Assembly: GCF_000964005.1 (NCBI RefSeq) | Contig: NZ_JXYP01000018.1 | Span: 124,001-188,000, forward strand | Direction of reading: 5' to 3' | DNA from: Williamsia herbipolensis | GTDB lineage: Bacteria; Actinomycetota; Actinomycetes; Mycobacteriales; Mycobacteriaceae | DNA: 64,000 nt | In this document: positions 1 to 9,138 of the stretch, in pieces | How positions within the stretch are numbered: the first letter of the stretch is position 1 | Layout of the letters: every line of letters starts with the position of its first letter | Program-made: the position numbers and the translations under genes | The notes under the pieces: model-generated | Seen by the model: the letters and a program-made list of their open reading frames with translations, nothing else | Told to the model about the DNA's origin: nothing | Database searches by the model: none

Positions 1-1021
1 CGGGCAGCCCGACACCGCCGGCGTTGCGCGGGGGGAGATCGGCGTCGGCGAGTCGGCGGGCCCGGTCGATGGCACCGAACCAGCGGCGCGCGAGGCGGCG
101 CTGACGGTGGCCGCCGAACACGGGGAGTCGGGTGAGATCCTCGGCGGTCGCGGGGGAGGCCTGCGCGGCGGCGACGATCGCCGAATCGGGCAGTACCCGG
201 CCCGGCGCGATGTCCCGTTCGATCGCGAGTTCCTCACGGGAGGACCACAGTTCGCGGACGATCGCCAGTGCCCGGGTCGATTTCACCGTGTGCAGCGACG
301 ACGTCCGGCGCCACCGGTCGACCCTCGGCGGCGGTTCGGGTTTCGTGCGGACGTGTTCGAACTCCTCGGCCGCCCACTCGTCCTTGCCGGCCGCGACGAG
401 GTCGGCGGCGACGGCGTCGCGTAGCTCCACCAGCACCTCGACGTCGAGGGCGGCGTAGTTCAGCCAGTCCTCGGGCAGCGGTCGGCGCGACCAGTCGGCG
501 GCACCGTGCCCTTTCACCAGTCCGAGGCCGAGATGGTGGGCCACCATGGCCGCGAGGTTGACCCGGGGCAGACCCAGGAGTCGTCCGCCGAGTTCGGTGT
601 CGAACAGGTCGGCGCACACGAAGCCCAGTTCGCGCAGGCAGGGCAGGTCCTGATCGGCGGCGTGCAGGACCCACTGCGGTCCGTCCAGGGCGGCGATCAC
701 GCCGCCCAACGCGTCGGGGTGGTCGATGGGGTCGATGAGGAAGGAGCCCGAACCGCGTCGGCGGATCTGCACGAGATACGCCCGACCGGAGTAGCGGAAG
801 CCCGACGCGCGCTCGGTGTCGAGGGCGACCGGTCCCTCGCCCGCGGCGAGACGTGCCGCCGCCTCGTCGAACTCGGCCGGGGTGCGCAGTACGGGCGGCA
901 CGCCCTCGGCGGGCTGGGTCAGCGGGGTGATCTCCGGTTCCGCGGCCGCCTCGGGGGCGTCCGAGGCCGGCACGGAACCGGGATCGGGCGCTGTGGGATC
1001 AGACGCTGTGGGATCGGTCAT
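1..1021 (-). CDS. rnd: Ribonuclease D, HRDC-containing (3' end beyond window)
   Basis: A minus-strand frame opens with ATG at 1021 and stays open to the left edge, giving at least 340 residues. After a low-complexity acidic leader of about 45 residues comes a DEDD-type 3'-5' exonuclease fold: the first metal-binding site is LDTE (about residues 67-70), a later Asp sits in HAADQD (about 120) and the closing Tyr/Asp site is YAALDVEVL (about 195). The HRDC region starts near residue 250 and is cut by the window edge. RNase D trims structured RNA 3' ends, mainly tRNA precursors. The next gene to the right on the same strand encodes a DUF3000 protein, the same pairing seen in mycobacteria. Family assignment is firm; the C-terminal length is unknown. 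Confidence 0.92.
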   Translation of the reverse strand, partial: MTDPTASDPTAPDPGSVPASDAPEAAAEPEITPLTQPAEGVPPVLRTPAEFDEAAARLAAGEGPVALDTERASGFRYSGRAYLVQIRRRGSGSFLIDPIDHPDALGGVIAALDGPQWVLHAADQDLPCLRELGFVCADLFDTELGGRLLGLPRVNLAAMVAHHLGLGLVKGHGAADWSRRPLPEDWLNYAALDVEVLVELRDAVAADLVAAGKDEWAAEEFEHVRTKPEPPPRVDRWRRTSSLHTVKSTRALAIVRELWSSREELAIERDIAPGRVLPDSAIVAAAQASPATAEDLTRLPVFGGHRQRRLARRWFGAIDRARRLADADLPPRNAGGVGLP

Positions 1022-1032
1022 GGGGCGACCAC

Positions 1033-1626
1033 TCAGGTGGCCGCGCCGCCGACACCGAGGTTGGTGACACCGGTCGGCGGCAGACCCGCCGCCGACGACA
1101 GCACCTCGCAGAAGGCCTCGACGTGGGCGGAGAGGTCGGTCCCGGTGGCGGTCCAGGACGCACGCAGCTCGAGTTGGTGTGCCCGGGGCGGGCCCGAGAT
1201 GTCGCCGTAGCGGACCGATGTCGTGGAGGTGACGGTGCCGCCGAGGGCGGTGATGTCGGTGACCGCCAGGGCGTCGGCCAGCCAGCTCCATGCGACCTCG
1301 GGGAGCAGGGGATCGGTGGCCAGTGCTGCCTCGACCTCGGCCTGGACGAACGCGACGAGACGCATCGTCCCGTTCCAGGCGTCCTGGCCGTCGGGGTCGT
1401 AGAGCAGGATCAGTCGTCCGAAGGCGCTGCCGTCGGAGTCGGTCGGGATCTCACCGTCGGGTTCGGGTTGGGTGACCTCGGCGCCGATGGCGTGGCTGTA
1501 GGGCGCGAGGCGCTGGGGCGGACGGATGCTGCCGACCTCGATGTCGGGACGGATCCGTGCCGCATGCATCGAGTCGACCGCGCTGCGGAAATCGACAGGC
1601 TCCGCGCAAGCCCCGGGTGAGGTCAC
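1033..1626 (-). CDS. DUF3000 domain-containing protein
   Basis: The 197-residue protein matches the actinobacterial DUF3000 family in length and layout. It has a short N-terminal segment, a central part with [16 protein letters not shown], and a C-terminal part rich in WxxA repeats ([25 protein letters not shown]). No signal peptide or membrane segment is visible. It ends 11 bp upstream of the RNase D start on the same strand, so the two are probably co-transcribed. The biochemical function of the family is unknown. ATG at 1626 is the only sensible start. Confidence 0.85.
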   Translation of the reverse strand: MTSPGACAEPVDFRSAVDSMHAARIRPDIEVGSIRPPQRLAPYSHAIGAEVTQPEPDGEIPTDSDGSAFGRLILLYDPDGQDAWNGTMRLVAFVQAEVEAALATDPLLPEVAWSWLADALAVTDITALGGTVTSTTSVRYGDISGPPRAHQLELRASWTATGTDLSAHVEAFCEVLSSAAGLPPTGVTNLGVGGAAT

Positions 1627-1660
1627 ACCGGAGACGGTAGGCCGAACGGACTCGTCCGTG

Positions 1661-1722
1661 CCGGAGGCGCGCCGTCGTCACAGCCGGAGGCGCGCCGTCG
1701 TCACAGCCGGAGGCGCGCCGTC
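1661..1722 (+). repeat. 23-bp tandem repeat, about 2.7 copies
   Basis: Copies begin at 1661, 1684 and 1707; the third is partial. The unit contains ccggaggcgcgcc followed by gtcgtcacag. It fills the space between the divergent DUF3000 and hemE genes and so lies in their shared promoter region. The copies are identical over their overlapping length. Confidence 0.85.
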
Positions 1723-1747
1723 TGCGGAGTGGGTCGCACATGGCAGC

Positions 1748-2818
1748 ATGAATTCGGTGATGACCCCCTCGATCCCCGACCACGTCCGACGGATGCCGTT
1801 GATCGCCGCCGCCACCGGCGACCGACCGTCGCGCCGGCCGGTCTGGTTCATGCGTCAGGCAGGCCGCTCGCTGCCGGAATACCGCGAGCTGCGGGTGGGG
1901 CGCGGGATGCTCGAGTCCTGCTTCGACGCCGATCTGGTCACCGAGATCACCATGCAGCCTGTCCGTCGCCACGATGTGGACGCCGCGATCCTCTTCTCCG
2001 ACATCGTGGTGCCGCTGCGCGCGGCCGGTGTCGATCTCGACATCGTGGCCGGCACCGGGCCGGTGATCGCCCACCCGGTCCGCGACCGCGCCGCGGTGCG
2101 CGCTCTGCCGCGCCTCGACCCGAAATCGGTGGGGTCGGTCGCCCATGCCGTGGGAAACATCCTGGGTGAGCTGCCCGAGCACACCTCCCTCATCGGGTTC
2201 GCGGGCGCCCCGTTCACCCTCGCGTCGTACCTCGTCGAGGGCGGGCCCAGCCGCAACTACGAGCGCACCAAGGCCCTCATGCACGGCGAGCCGGAGGTGT
2301 GGAACGAACTCGTCGGCGCGCTGGCCGACATCACCATCACCTTCCTTCGCGTCCAACTCGAGGCGGGCGTGCACGCGGTGCAGTTGTTCGATTCGTGGGC
2401 GGGGATGCTCTCGCTGGCCGACTACGAGCGGTTCGTCGCCCCCCACAGCCGTCGGGTCCTGGCCGAGGTCGCCGATTTCGGCCGTCCGCGCATCCACTTC
2501 GGGGTGGGCACCGGGGAGCTGCTCCACGCCATGGGCGAGGTGGGCGCCGATGTCGTGGGCGTCGACTGGCGGATCCCTCTCGACGTCGCCGCGCGAAGTA
2601 TCGGATCCGGGAAAGCAGTGCAGGGCAACATCGATCCCGCGGTGCTCTTCGCGCCGTGGGAGGTGGTGGAGGGCCACGTGCGCCGCGTCGTCGCCGAGGG
2701 TGACGCCGCTGTCGCGGCCGGTGCGGCCGGCCACATCGTCAATCTCGGTCACGGCGTGCTGCCGTCGACCGACCCGGATGTGCTGACGCGGATCGTCGAG
2801 CTCGTCCACACGTTGTGA
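1748..2818 (+). CDS. hemE: Uroporphyrinogen decarboxylase
   Basis: HemE removes the four acetate carboxylates of uroporphyrinogen III to give coproporphyrinogen III in the cytosol. The signature [16 protein letters not shown] lies near residue 33, and the family's [13 protein letters not shown] and the later [11 protein letters not shown] are both present. ATG 1748 gives 356 residues, the usual family length; ATG 1760 is the alternative and neither has a strong ribosome-binding site. It is the first gene of a haem operon. Its TGA overlaps the GTG start of the next gene (GTGA at 2815), and the following gene encodes the oxidase that acts on its product. Confidence 0.95.
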   Translation: MNSVMTPSIPDHVRRMPLIAAATGDRPSRRPVWFMRQAGRSLPEYRELRVGRGMLESCFDADLVTEITMQPVRRHDVDAAILFSDIVVPLRAAGVDLDIVAGTGPVIAHPVRDRAAVRALPRLDPKSVGSVAHAVGNILGELPEHTSLIGFAGAPFTLASYLVEGGPSRNYERTKALMHGEPEVWNELVGALADITITFLRVQLEAGVHAVQLFDSWAGMLSLADYERFVAPHSRRVLAEVADFGRPRIHFGVGTGELLHAMGEVGADVVGVDWRIPLDVAARSIGSGKAVQGNIDPAVLFAPWEVVEGHVRRVVAEGDAAVAAGAAGHIVNLGHGVLPSTDPDVLTRIVELVHTL

Positions 2819-4275
2819 CCTCCCCGACGACCACCAACGCCACCGCGGCCACCGGCACGACCGTGCGCGTCGCGGTCGTCGGTGCCGGTGTCTCCGGGCT
2901 GGTGGCCGCCTACCGGCTGCGGCAGGCTCTGGGTGCGGCGGCGGTGATCGACGTGTTCGACGCATCCGACACCCCGGGCGGTCTCCTCGCCTCGCGCCGG
3001 CTCGACGGGCACCTGCTCGATGCGGGCGCCGAGTCGTTCATCGTGAGACGCCCCGAGGCCGTCGGCCTCGTCGAGGAACTCGGTCTCGCCGATCGGGTGG
3101 TCAGTCCCACGTCCCGTCGTCCCGCGATCCTGGCCGCCGGGCGGTTGCGTGACCTGCCGCGACCCACCCTGATGGGGATCCCGGCCGACGTCGATCAGGT
3201 CGTCGACCTCGTCGATGCGGTCGATGTCGAACGGATGCGCGGCGACGTCGGTCGCCCGATGGACTGGACGACCGGCTCCGATCGCTCGGTGGGGGAGCTC
3301 GTCGCCGATCGCTTCGGGCGCTCGGTCGTCGACCGCAGCGTGGACCCGATGCTGTCGGGGGTCTATTCGTGCCGCTCCGACGACATCGGTGTCCGGGCGT
3401 CGCTACCGGCGTTGGCCGCCCGGCTCGACTCCGGCGCACCGGATCTAACCACGGCGGTGAACGAACTGCTCCCGCCGCCGTCGACGGCTCCGGTGTTCGG
3501 TGCGCTCGACGGCGGTTACCGGTTGCTCGTCGATCGCCTGGTGCAGGCCGGTGGCGCGACGATGCATCTCGGTTCGCCCGTGTCGTCGGTGGACGCTGAC
3601 GGTGCCCGGTGGACGGTGACCCTCGACTCCGGACCGCAGAGCTCCCACGACGCCGTCGTGGTCGCACTGCCCGCGCCGGCGGCGGCCACGGTCGTCGCGC
3701 ACGCGGCCCCGCAGGCGGCGCGTGGTGTCGCGACCGTCGCCACGGCCAGTACGGCGCTGGTGATGCTCGCGATCACCCCCGACGTGGCGCTGCCCGAGCA
3801 TTCGGGCGTGCTGATGGCCACCGGTGAGGCCACCACGGCGAAGGCGATCACCTTGTCGTCGCAGAAGTGGGCCCACCTCGCCTCCGACGGCGGGCCGGGG
3901 CTGGTACGCGCCTCGTTCGGACGCTACGGCGATCCGGTCGATCACCTCACCGACGACGACCTCGTGAGCGCGGCGGTCGCGGATCTGGCCACGATCGTCG
4001 ACCTGGCCGGTGGATCGAGACCGCTCACCGCCGCCGACCTGGTCGACTCGACGGTGCAGCGGTGGCCGGTGGGGTTGCCGCGGTACGCGCCGGGCCACCG
4101 GGATCTGGTGGCCTCCGCGCTCACCGACGTACCGCCGGGCCTGGTGTTCTGCGGCTCCACCTACGACGGTGTGGGCGTGCCGGCGTGCATCGCGCGCGCG
4201 GGTGTCGCGGCCGCGCAGGTGGTGACCCATCTCGCCGACCGGGGCCCACACGGCGGTGGCACGATGGGGTCATGA
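2815..4275 (+). CDS. hemY: Coproporphyrinogen/protoporphyrinogen oxidase (HemY/HemG family)
   Basis: This FAD enzyme has an N-terminal dinucleotide-binding site ([15 protein letters not shown], about residues 23-37) and the amine-oxidase-like C-terminal FAD region ([14 protein letters not shown]). At 486 residues it is of normal length. Because the next gene encodes coproheme decarboxylase, the likely physiological reaction is oxidation of coproporphyrinogen III to coproporphyrin III, as in the coproporphyrin-dependent haem route of Actinobacteria. That pathway assignment is inferred from context. The GTG start overlaps the hemE stop, and its own TGA overlaps the hemQ ATG, which suggests coupled translation. 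Confidence 0.93.
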   Translation: MTSPTTTNATAATGTTVRVAVVGAGVSGLVAAYRLRQALGAAAVIDVFDASDTPGGLLASRRLDGHLLDAGAESFIVRRPEAVGLVEELGLADRVVSPTSRRPAILAAGRLRDLPRPTLMGIPADVDQVVDLVDAVDVERMRGDVGRPMDWTTGSDRSVGELVADRFGRSVVDRSVDPMLSGVYSCRSDDIGVRASLPALAARLDSGAPDLTTAVNELLPPPSTAPVFGALDGGYRLLVDRLVQAGGATMHLGSPVSSVDADGARWTVTLDSGPQSSHDAVVVALPAPAAATVVAHAAPQAARGVATVATASTALVMLAITPDVALPEHSGVLMATGEATTAKAITLSSQKWAHLASDGGPGLVRASFGRYGDPVDHLTDDDLVSAAVADLATIVDLAGGSRPLTAADLVDSTVQRWPVGLPRYAPGHRDLVASALTDVPPGLVFCGSTYDGVGVPACIARAGVAAAQVVTHLADRGPHGGGTMGS

Positions 4276-4967
4276 CGCGACTCGATTACGCCGAACTCAA
4301 CTCCACGGTCCGCTACCTGATGTTCTCGGTCTTCGCCGTGCGCCCGGGGGAGCTGCCCGACGACCGGGCCGACGTGATCGCCGAGACCCGTACGTTCGTG
4401 GAGAAGCTCGAGACGACCGGGGTGGTGGTGCGCGGCCTCTACGACATCGCCGGGATGCGCGCCGACGCCGACTTCATGATCTGGTGGCACGCGGAGAACA
4501 TCGAGGACCTGCAGCGGGCCTACGCCGATTTCCGGCGCACCACCGCGCTCGGCCGGGTCAGCAACGCGGTGTGGAGCAATGTCGCACTGCATCGTCCGGC
4601 GGAGTTCAACAAGAGCCACCTGCCCGCCTTCATCACCGGTGAGGAGGCCGGCGCGTACATCTGTGTGTACCCGTTCGTGCGGTCCTACGAGTGGTACCTG
4701 CTGCCCGACGACGAGCGACGCAAGATGCTCGCCGATCACGGGATGGCCGCGCGGGCCTACAAGGACGTGCGTGCGAACACCGTGTCGTCGTTCGCGCTCG
4801 GCGACTACGAGTGGCTGCTGGCGTTCGAGGCGCCTGAGCTGCACCGGATCGTCGATCTCATGCGCGACCTGCGTGCGACCGAGGCCCGCATGCACGTGCG
4901 CGAGGAGACCCCGTTCTTCACCGGGCCGAGGGTGCCGGTCGAGCAGTTGGTGAGCTCGCTGCCCTGA
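4272..4967 (+). CDS. hemQ: Coproheme decarboxylase (chlorite-dismutase-like, HemQ/ChdC)
   Basis: The 231-residue protein belongs to the chlorite dismutase fold group. ChdC oxidatively decarboxylates coproheme to haem b. Key features visible are Tyr133 in [14 protein letters not shown], which aligns with the radical-forming tyrosine of the family, and His156 in [12 protein letters not shown], the expected proximal haem ligand. The start ATG at 4272 forms ATGA with the hemY stop. The haem operon ends here, and msrB lies convergent 30 bp downstream. Confidence 0.94.
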   Translation: MTRLDYAELNSTVRYLMFSVFAVRPGELPDDRADVIAETRTFVEKLETTGVVVRGLYDIAGMRADADFMIWWHAENIEDLQRAYADFRRTTALGRVSNAVWSNVALHRPAEFNKSHLPAFITGEEAGAYICVYPFVRSYEWYLLPDDERRKMLADHGMAARAYKDVRANTVSSFALGDYEWLLAFEAPELHRIVDLMRDLRATEARMHVREETPFFTGPRVPVEQLVSSLP

Positions 4968-4997
4968 CCGACGGGCCCTGCCCGGCGGCCCGAGGTG

Positions 4998-5435
4998 TCA
5001 GGCCTCTTCGAGCCGCATCGAGATGCTGTTGATGCAGTACCGGAGGTCGGTGGGGGTGTCGTACCCCTCGCCCTCGAACACGTGGCCGAGGTGGCTGTGG
5101 CAGTTGGCGCAGAGCACCTCGGTCCGCTTCATGCCCATCGAGCGGTCGACCTTCTCGATGATCGCCTCACCGGCCAGCGGGCTGAAGAACGACGGCCAGC
5201 CGCAGTGGGATTCGAACTTCTGGTCGCTGCGGAAGAGCTCGGCGTCGCAGGCCCGACAGCGGTAGACACCGGTGGTCTTCGTGTCGGTGTACTCGCCCAC
5301 GAACGGGGCCTCGGTGCCGGCCTGGCGCAGCACGCGGTACTCCTCGGGGGTGAGCTTCGCGCGCCACTGCTCGTCGGTCAGGCCCGCGGCATCGGAGACG
5401 GGGGTCGAACCGGCGGTGTTGGAATCGGTGGTCAT
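4998..5435 (-). CDS. msrB: Peptide-methionine (R)-S-oxide reductase
   Basis: MsrB reduces the R epimer of methionine sulfoxide in proteins. The 145-residue protein has the two zinc CxxC pairs (Cys60/63 and Cys109/112) and the catalytic cysteine in RYCIN (Cys134). The core motif HCGWPSFF is present. ATG at 5435 is chosen: longer versions of this frame run into the upstream aftC gene and look unlike protein. The start overlaps the aftC stop by four bases, so msrB is probably the distal gene of an aftC-msrB unit. Confidence 0.95.
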   Translation of the reverse strand: MTTDSNTAGSTPVSDAAGLTDEQWRAKLTPEEYRVLRQAGTEAPFVGEYTDTKTTGVYRCRACDAELFRSDQKFESHCGWPSFFSPLAGEAIIEKVDRSMGMKRTEVLCANCHSHLGHVFEGEGYDTPTDLRYCINSISMRLEEA

Positions 5436-6643
5436 GCCTCCACGGTAGCGCGCTGCTCCCGCAGGTCGAGCCAGCGGAACAACAGCACACAGAACACCGC
5501 GATCATCAGCAGCGACCAACCCCAGGTGACCTTGTTGTACTCGATCGCACGCCCGAACGCGGCCCACCGAGTCGACAGGAACGAGTCGAACGTCATGCAC
5601 CCGGCGACACCGAGCCACGCCGGCCAGTTGCGCATCACCGATCCTGGCCGGACGACGGTCATGAGCAGTGGGAACAGCAGCATCGAGTAGTAACCCTGGC
5701 CGAGCGACAGCACGAGGAACGACGTCGCCAACAGGACACCGGACGAGGTCGCCATCCACAGTAGCTCGTCGGTGCGGCGGTACTGCCTGTAGAGGAACCA
5801 CAGGCTGAACACGGCCATCAATACGAACGCGATGCGCAGCACGTACAGCAGCCAGGGCTGCACGCCGAAGTACGCGCCGTTGCCGGCGATCGAGCTGTTG
5901 TAGTAGTCGCGGGCCTCGCCGAGGTAGGGCACGGTCCGCTTCACGAAGTCCATCGGGTCGGCCGTGAGCGGCCAGGCCAGCGCGGTCAGCACGAGTGGCA
6001 CGCCGACGGCGCCCACGAACACCTTCCACTGCCGCGAGAGCAACGGCAGCAGGAGGAGAACGGCCAGCACGGGTTTGACGGCGAACGTGATCCCGAGCGG
6101 GACACCGGCCCAGAGGTCCTTGCGTTTGAGCGCGAGGGTCATGAACAGGACCTCGCCGAGCAGCACGAACGAGTTGAAGTTCGTGAAGATCAGGGTGTGC
6201 GAGACGGTCTCGGTGCAGAAGAAGAAGAACAGCACCGCGGGGAAGGCCACCGACGATGAGGAGAACCCGAACAGCTTCACGAGGAAGTACGCCGCGGCGA
6301 TCAGCGCGATCACCGACACGACGATGAACAGCCAGCGGGCGCGCTCGGGGTCGATGTAGGCCAGCGGCGCCATCAGCAGCGTCCCCGACGGCGGGTAGAG
6401 GTAGTGCGGGTCGACGGTGTTGTAGTTCTCGCCGTAGACCGCCTGGCCCCGGAGGAACGCCAGGCCCGCGTTGTACACCGGGGTGAAGTCGTCGGTCCGG
6501 TCGCCGTTGACGCCGAGGATCAGAGAGCGGTGGATGACCAGCAGCACGGTGATCGGCCACAGCGCGAGCGACACGATCCGGGCGGTGTCCATCGTCGGGA
6601 GCAGCCGCCGCGAGGTCAGGTCGGGTTCGTGGGCAACCGGCAC
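5432..6643 (-). CDS. aftC: Alpha-(1->3)-arabinofuranosyltransferase AftC (GT87/DUF2029)
   Basis: This polytopic membrane glycosyltransferase has 403 residues and about ten hydrophobic segments. The acidic motif typical of the GT-C fold is in the first periplasmic loop (GDRTDDFTPVYNAGLAF), followed by the conserved DPHYLYPPSGTLLMAPL. In mycobacteria AftC introduces the alpha-1,3 branches of arabinan in arabinogalactan and lipoarabinomannan, using decaprenyl-phosphoryl arabinose. The adjacency to msrB and the haem operon matches the aftC locus in M. tuberculosis (Rv2673/Rv2674), which supports the specific assignment. ATG 6592 is an alternative start. Confidence 0.88.
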   Translation of the reverse strand: MPVAHEPDLTSRRLLPTMDTARIVSLALWPITVLLVIHRSLILGVNGDRTDDFTPVYNAGLAFLRGQAVYGENYNTVDPHYLYPPSGTLLMAPLAYIDPERARWLFIVVSVIALIAAAYFLVKLFGFSSSSVAFPAVLFFFFCTETVSHTLIFTNFNSFVLLGEVLFMTLALKRKDLWAGVPLGITFAVKPVLAVLLLLPLLSRQWKVFVGAVGVPLVLTALAWPLTADPMDFVKRTVPYLGEARDYYNSSIAGNGAYFGVQPWLLYVLRIAFVLMAVFSLWFLYRQYRRTDELLWMATSSGVLLATSFLVLSLGQGYYSMLLFPLLMTVVRPGSVMRNWPAWLGVAGCMTFDSFLSTRWAAFGRAIEYNKVTWGWSLLMIAVFCVLLFRWLDLREQRATVEA

Positions 6644-6729
6644 CGACGAACCGTACTACGGCACCGGCGGCCGAGGGCGCAGGGGGACGAAGGCGGTCGG
6701 ACGCGCCGCGGTCCGCCACGGCCGTGATG

Positions 6730-8340
6730 TCAGGACGGGCAGGCGCCGGTGTCGGGGATCTCGCCGGACTCGGCGTACCGCGTGACGATGTCGGCGGCGC
6801 AGTCGGAGTGGGCGGCGACCGAGAAGCCGAGCCCGTCCCACGTGACGGTGCTGGTCTTGGCACCCGCCGAGACGAACAGCGGCTCGAGGGCGCCCGAACC
6901 GGTGCCACCGTTGATCGTGTCGTCACCGCTGGTGAGCAGGAGGACGGGGACGTCGAATCCGCTCGGTCGAAGTGCGGCGGGGCCGGCCGGCCACCCCGAG
7001 CAGCGCAGCAGCGACAGGGCGGTGTCGGTGCCGGTGAACCGGTACTGCCCGCTCCACGACGTGACGAGGGCGCCGATCTCGTTCTGACCCACCGGCTGCG
7101 AGGTGTCGTTGCACCGCGACAGCAGCTGTCCGTCGGTTCCACGGAGTGCGCGGGCCCGGGCGGCGGACTGGGTCAGCCCACCGACGTCGCCGGCGATCGC
7201 AGACGACAGCAGTCGGGACACCCGGGCCACGGTGCTCGTCCGATCGGTGGTCGTGACCGCGAGTTCGGTGGTGATCGCGCTGAGGACGTCGGCGTCGGAG
7301 AGGGTCGCGAGCCGCCCGGCCGCTGCGCGGTCGATCAGCGACAGGATCGCGGCCCGTGCACCGGTGCCCAGTGAGCAGTTCGCGGATGCACAGTCGGTCG
7401 CGAAGGTCGTCAACGCGGCGTCGGTACCCGCGGCGACCTGTTGCGCGCGATCCCGTGCCGACGCCAGGTAGGCGGGGGGAGTGTCGAGCACGAGCCGTGC
7501 GACCCGGTTGCGGTAGAGCCCGGCGTAGGCCAGGGCGACATCGGATCCGGCGCCCACCCCGACGATGCCGATCCGGTCGACACCCCAGATCGTCCGCAGA
7601 CGTTCGAGGTCACCGGCGGTGTTGGCGGCGGTGTAGGCCAGCTGATGCGGGCTGATCGTCTCCGAACAGCCGTCGGAGGCCTCGGCCGCGGTGGTCGCCA
7701 GCCGGGTCTGCCGTGGTCCGACACCGCTCGCGGCGTCACTGCTGTCGAAACCGTTGTCCAGCAGGGTGTTGCGTTCGCGCACCGTCAGGCAGTCGAGCGG
7801 CGAGCTCGCGCCGGTGCCACGTCGGTCGATCGCGACGAGGGGATGGGAGGCCAGCAGGGTGCGGCCGGGGCTGTTCGCGACGAGGACCGCGGTCAACGCC
7901 GACGGGATGTCGCTGCCCGAGGTGAGCACCAGCGGCGCGGCCGACGCGGGGGTGCTGGTGAGTCGCACCCGCACCGCGGCCACGTCGACGGCGTCGATGG
8001 TGGCGACCCCGGGGGTGATGCTGGCCTGGAAGTCGGCGCACTCGATGCGCACGTCGGCGGCCGTCGCCGACAATCCGTAGCGACCCGCGACGTCGTCGGG
8101 ACACGTCCGCCAGCCGAGATCGGTACGGGGTGCGTTCAGTGCCGGTGCGGCCGGCGCCTCGGTGCTCGCGGCGGGGCCGCCACCACCGCCGCCGTTGTCG
8201 ATGACCAGACCCGGTCCGGTGTCGGGACCGACGGCACATCCCGCGAGCAGGGCCCCGACGATCGCGAGGACCACGACCACGGTCGCCGATCGCGGGGACC
8301 GGAGCTGGGGGACGCGAGGCATACCGGCGAGCCTAGTCAT
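6730..8340 (-). CDS. TAP-like alpha/beta-hydrolase lipoprotein, possibly inactive
   Basis: The N terminus is a lipoprotein signal peptide (hydrophobic run, then LAGC as lipobox, lipidated Cys about residue 35). The mature protein is a tripeptidyl-aminopeptidase-like alpha/beta hydrolase of about 500 residues. The usual nucleophile elbow (G-x-S-x-G) reads GVGAGSD, with Gly in place of Ser. The place where the family normally has its catalytic His reads GLGFSVAAHSDC. A TSGDD motif could hold the acid residue. It is therefore either a degenerate enzyme or uses displaced residues. The start is uncertain (ATG 8340 or 8322); longer versions overlap the neighbouring reductase gene. Its position matches the M. 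tuberculosis Rv2672 locus. Confidence 0.75.
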   Translation of the reverse strand: MTRLAGMPRVPQLRSPRSATVVVVLAIVGALLAGCAVGPDTGPGLVIDNGGGGGGPAASTEAPAAPALNAPRTDLGWRTCPDDVAGRYGLSATAADVRIECADFQASITPGVATIDAVDVAAVRVRLTSTPASAAPLVLTSGSDIPSALTAVLVANSPGRTLLASHPLVAIDRRGTGASSPLDCLTVRERNTLLDNGFDSSDAASGVGPRQTRLATTAAEASDGCSETISPHQLAYTAANTAGDLERLRTIWGVDRIGIVGVGAGSDVALAYAGLYRNRVARLVLDTPPAYLASARDRAQQVAAGTDAALTTFATDCASANCSLGTGARAAILSLIDRAAAGRLATLSDADVLSAITTELAVTTTDRTSTVARVSRLLSSAIAGDVGGLTQSAARARALRGTDGQLLSRCNDTSQPVGQNEIGALVTSWSGQYRFTGTDTALSLLRCSGWPAGPAALRPSGFDVPVLLLTSGDDTINGGTGSGALEPLFVSAGAKTSTVTWDGLGFSVAAHSDCAADIVTRYAESGEIPDTGACPS

Positions 8341-8354
8341 CGCCGCGGGAGCAC

Positions 8355-9104
8355 TCAGTTGTCGTCGGAGGCGGCGGTGCTCTCGCCTCGCTCGCCCCGT
8401 ACCCACCGGGTGAAGAGGAAACCCTCGTCGTCGGCGAGCACGTGTGCGCGGCGCAGGCGACGCGTGCCGCCGGTGTCGCCGTGGGTGATGCGCCCGGCGT
8501 CCCCGCCGATGAGGGTGGGGCCGGTGGTGAGGCACAGCTCGTCGACGAGATCGTCGGCGAACAACGCGGCGAGCAGACCGGGCCCGCCCTCGCACAACAC
8601 CCGGGTGCGACCGCGGTCGGCGAGGTGTGCCAGCGCGCGATGCAGGTCGACGTCGTCGGTCCCGCAGTCCAGGAGTGTCGCGCCGGCCTCGACGAGCCGG
8701 GCACGTCGGTCGGCCGGTGCGCCCTCGTGGGTGAGGACGACGGTGCTCGCCGCGGTGACCGCGTCCTGGTCGGCGTCGAGGTGCAGAGATCCCGACACGA
8801 TCGCCAGCGTGGTGATCGACGGGTCGTCGCCCTCGGGGTCGATCGGGCCGTACCCCTCCTGGGTGACGGTGGCCGAGCCGACGAGCACCACGTCGGCGAG
8901 GTCACGCAGCAACCCGAACACCTGCTTGTCGCCGTCGCCGCCCAACCCGGCCGAGAGGCCGTCCGCGGCCGCCGCACCGTCGAGCGAGGTCACCATGTTG
9001 GCCCGGACATGACACGTGCCGGCGTCGGTGGCGGGGTAGGCGTAGAGATCGGTCAGGGCGTCGCGGTCAACTGTGAGCTGAGTCGCTTTCTGCAAGAGGT
9101 ACAC
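8355..9104 (-). CDS. Pyrimidine reductase family protein (RibD C-terminal domain)
   Basis: The 249-residue protein is a stand-alone RibD-C/dihydrofolate-reductase-like domain. Visible features are MVTSLDGAAAADGLSAGLG near residue 37, the LVGSATVTQEGYGP segment and the NADPH-binding CEGGPGLLAALFADDLVDEL near the C terminus. Enzymes of this type reduce the ribosylamino-pyrimidine intermediate of riboflavin synthesis, but many stand-alone actinobacterial copies have no proven substrate. No riboflavin genes lie nearby. It is divergent from the zapE gene, with about 34 bp between the starts, and lies 15 bp upstream of the lipoprotein gene. Confidence 0.85.
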   Translation of the reverse strand: MYLLQKATQLTVDRDALTDLYAYPATDAGTCHVRANMVTSLDGAAAADGLSAGLGGDGDKQVFGLLRDLADVVLVGSATVTQEGYGPIDPEGDDPSITTLAIVSGSLHLDADQDAVTAASTVVLTHEGAPADRRARLVEAGATLLDCGTDDVDLHRALAHLADRGRTRVLCEGGPGLLAALFADDLVDELCLTTGPTLIGGDAGRITHGDTGGTRRLRRAHVLADDEGFLFTRWVRGERGESTAASDDN

Positions 9105-9138
9105 CAGGTCATTTCTACGGCGTCGCTAGTGTCGGCGC

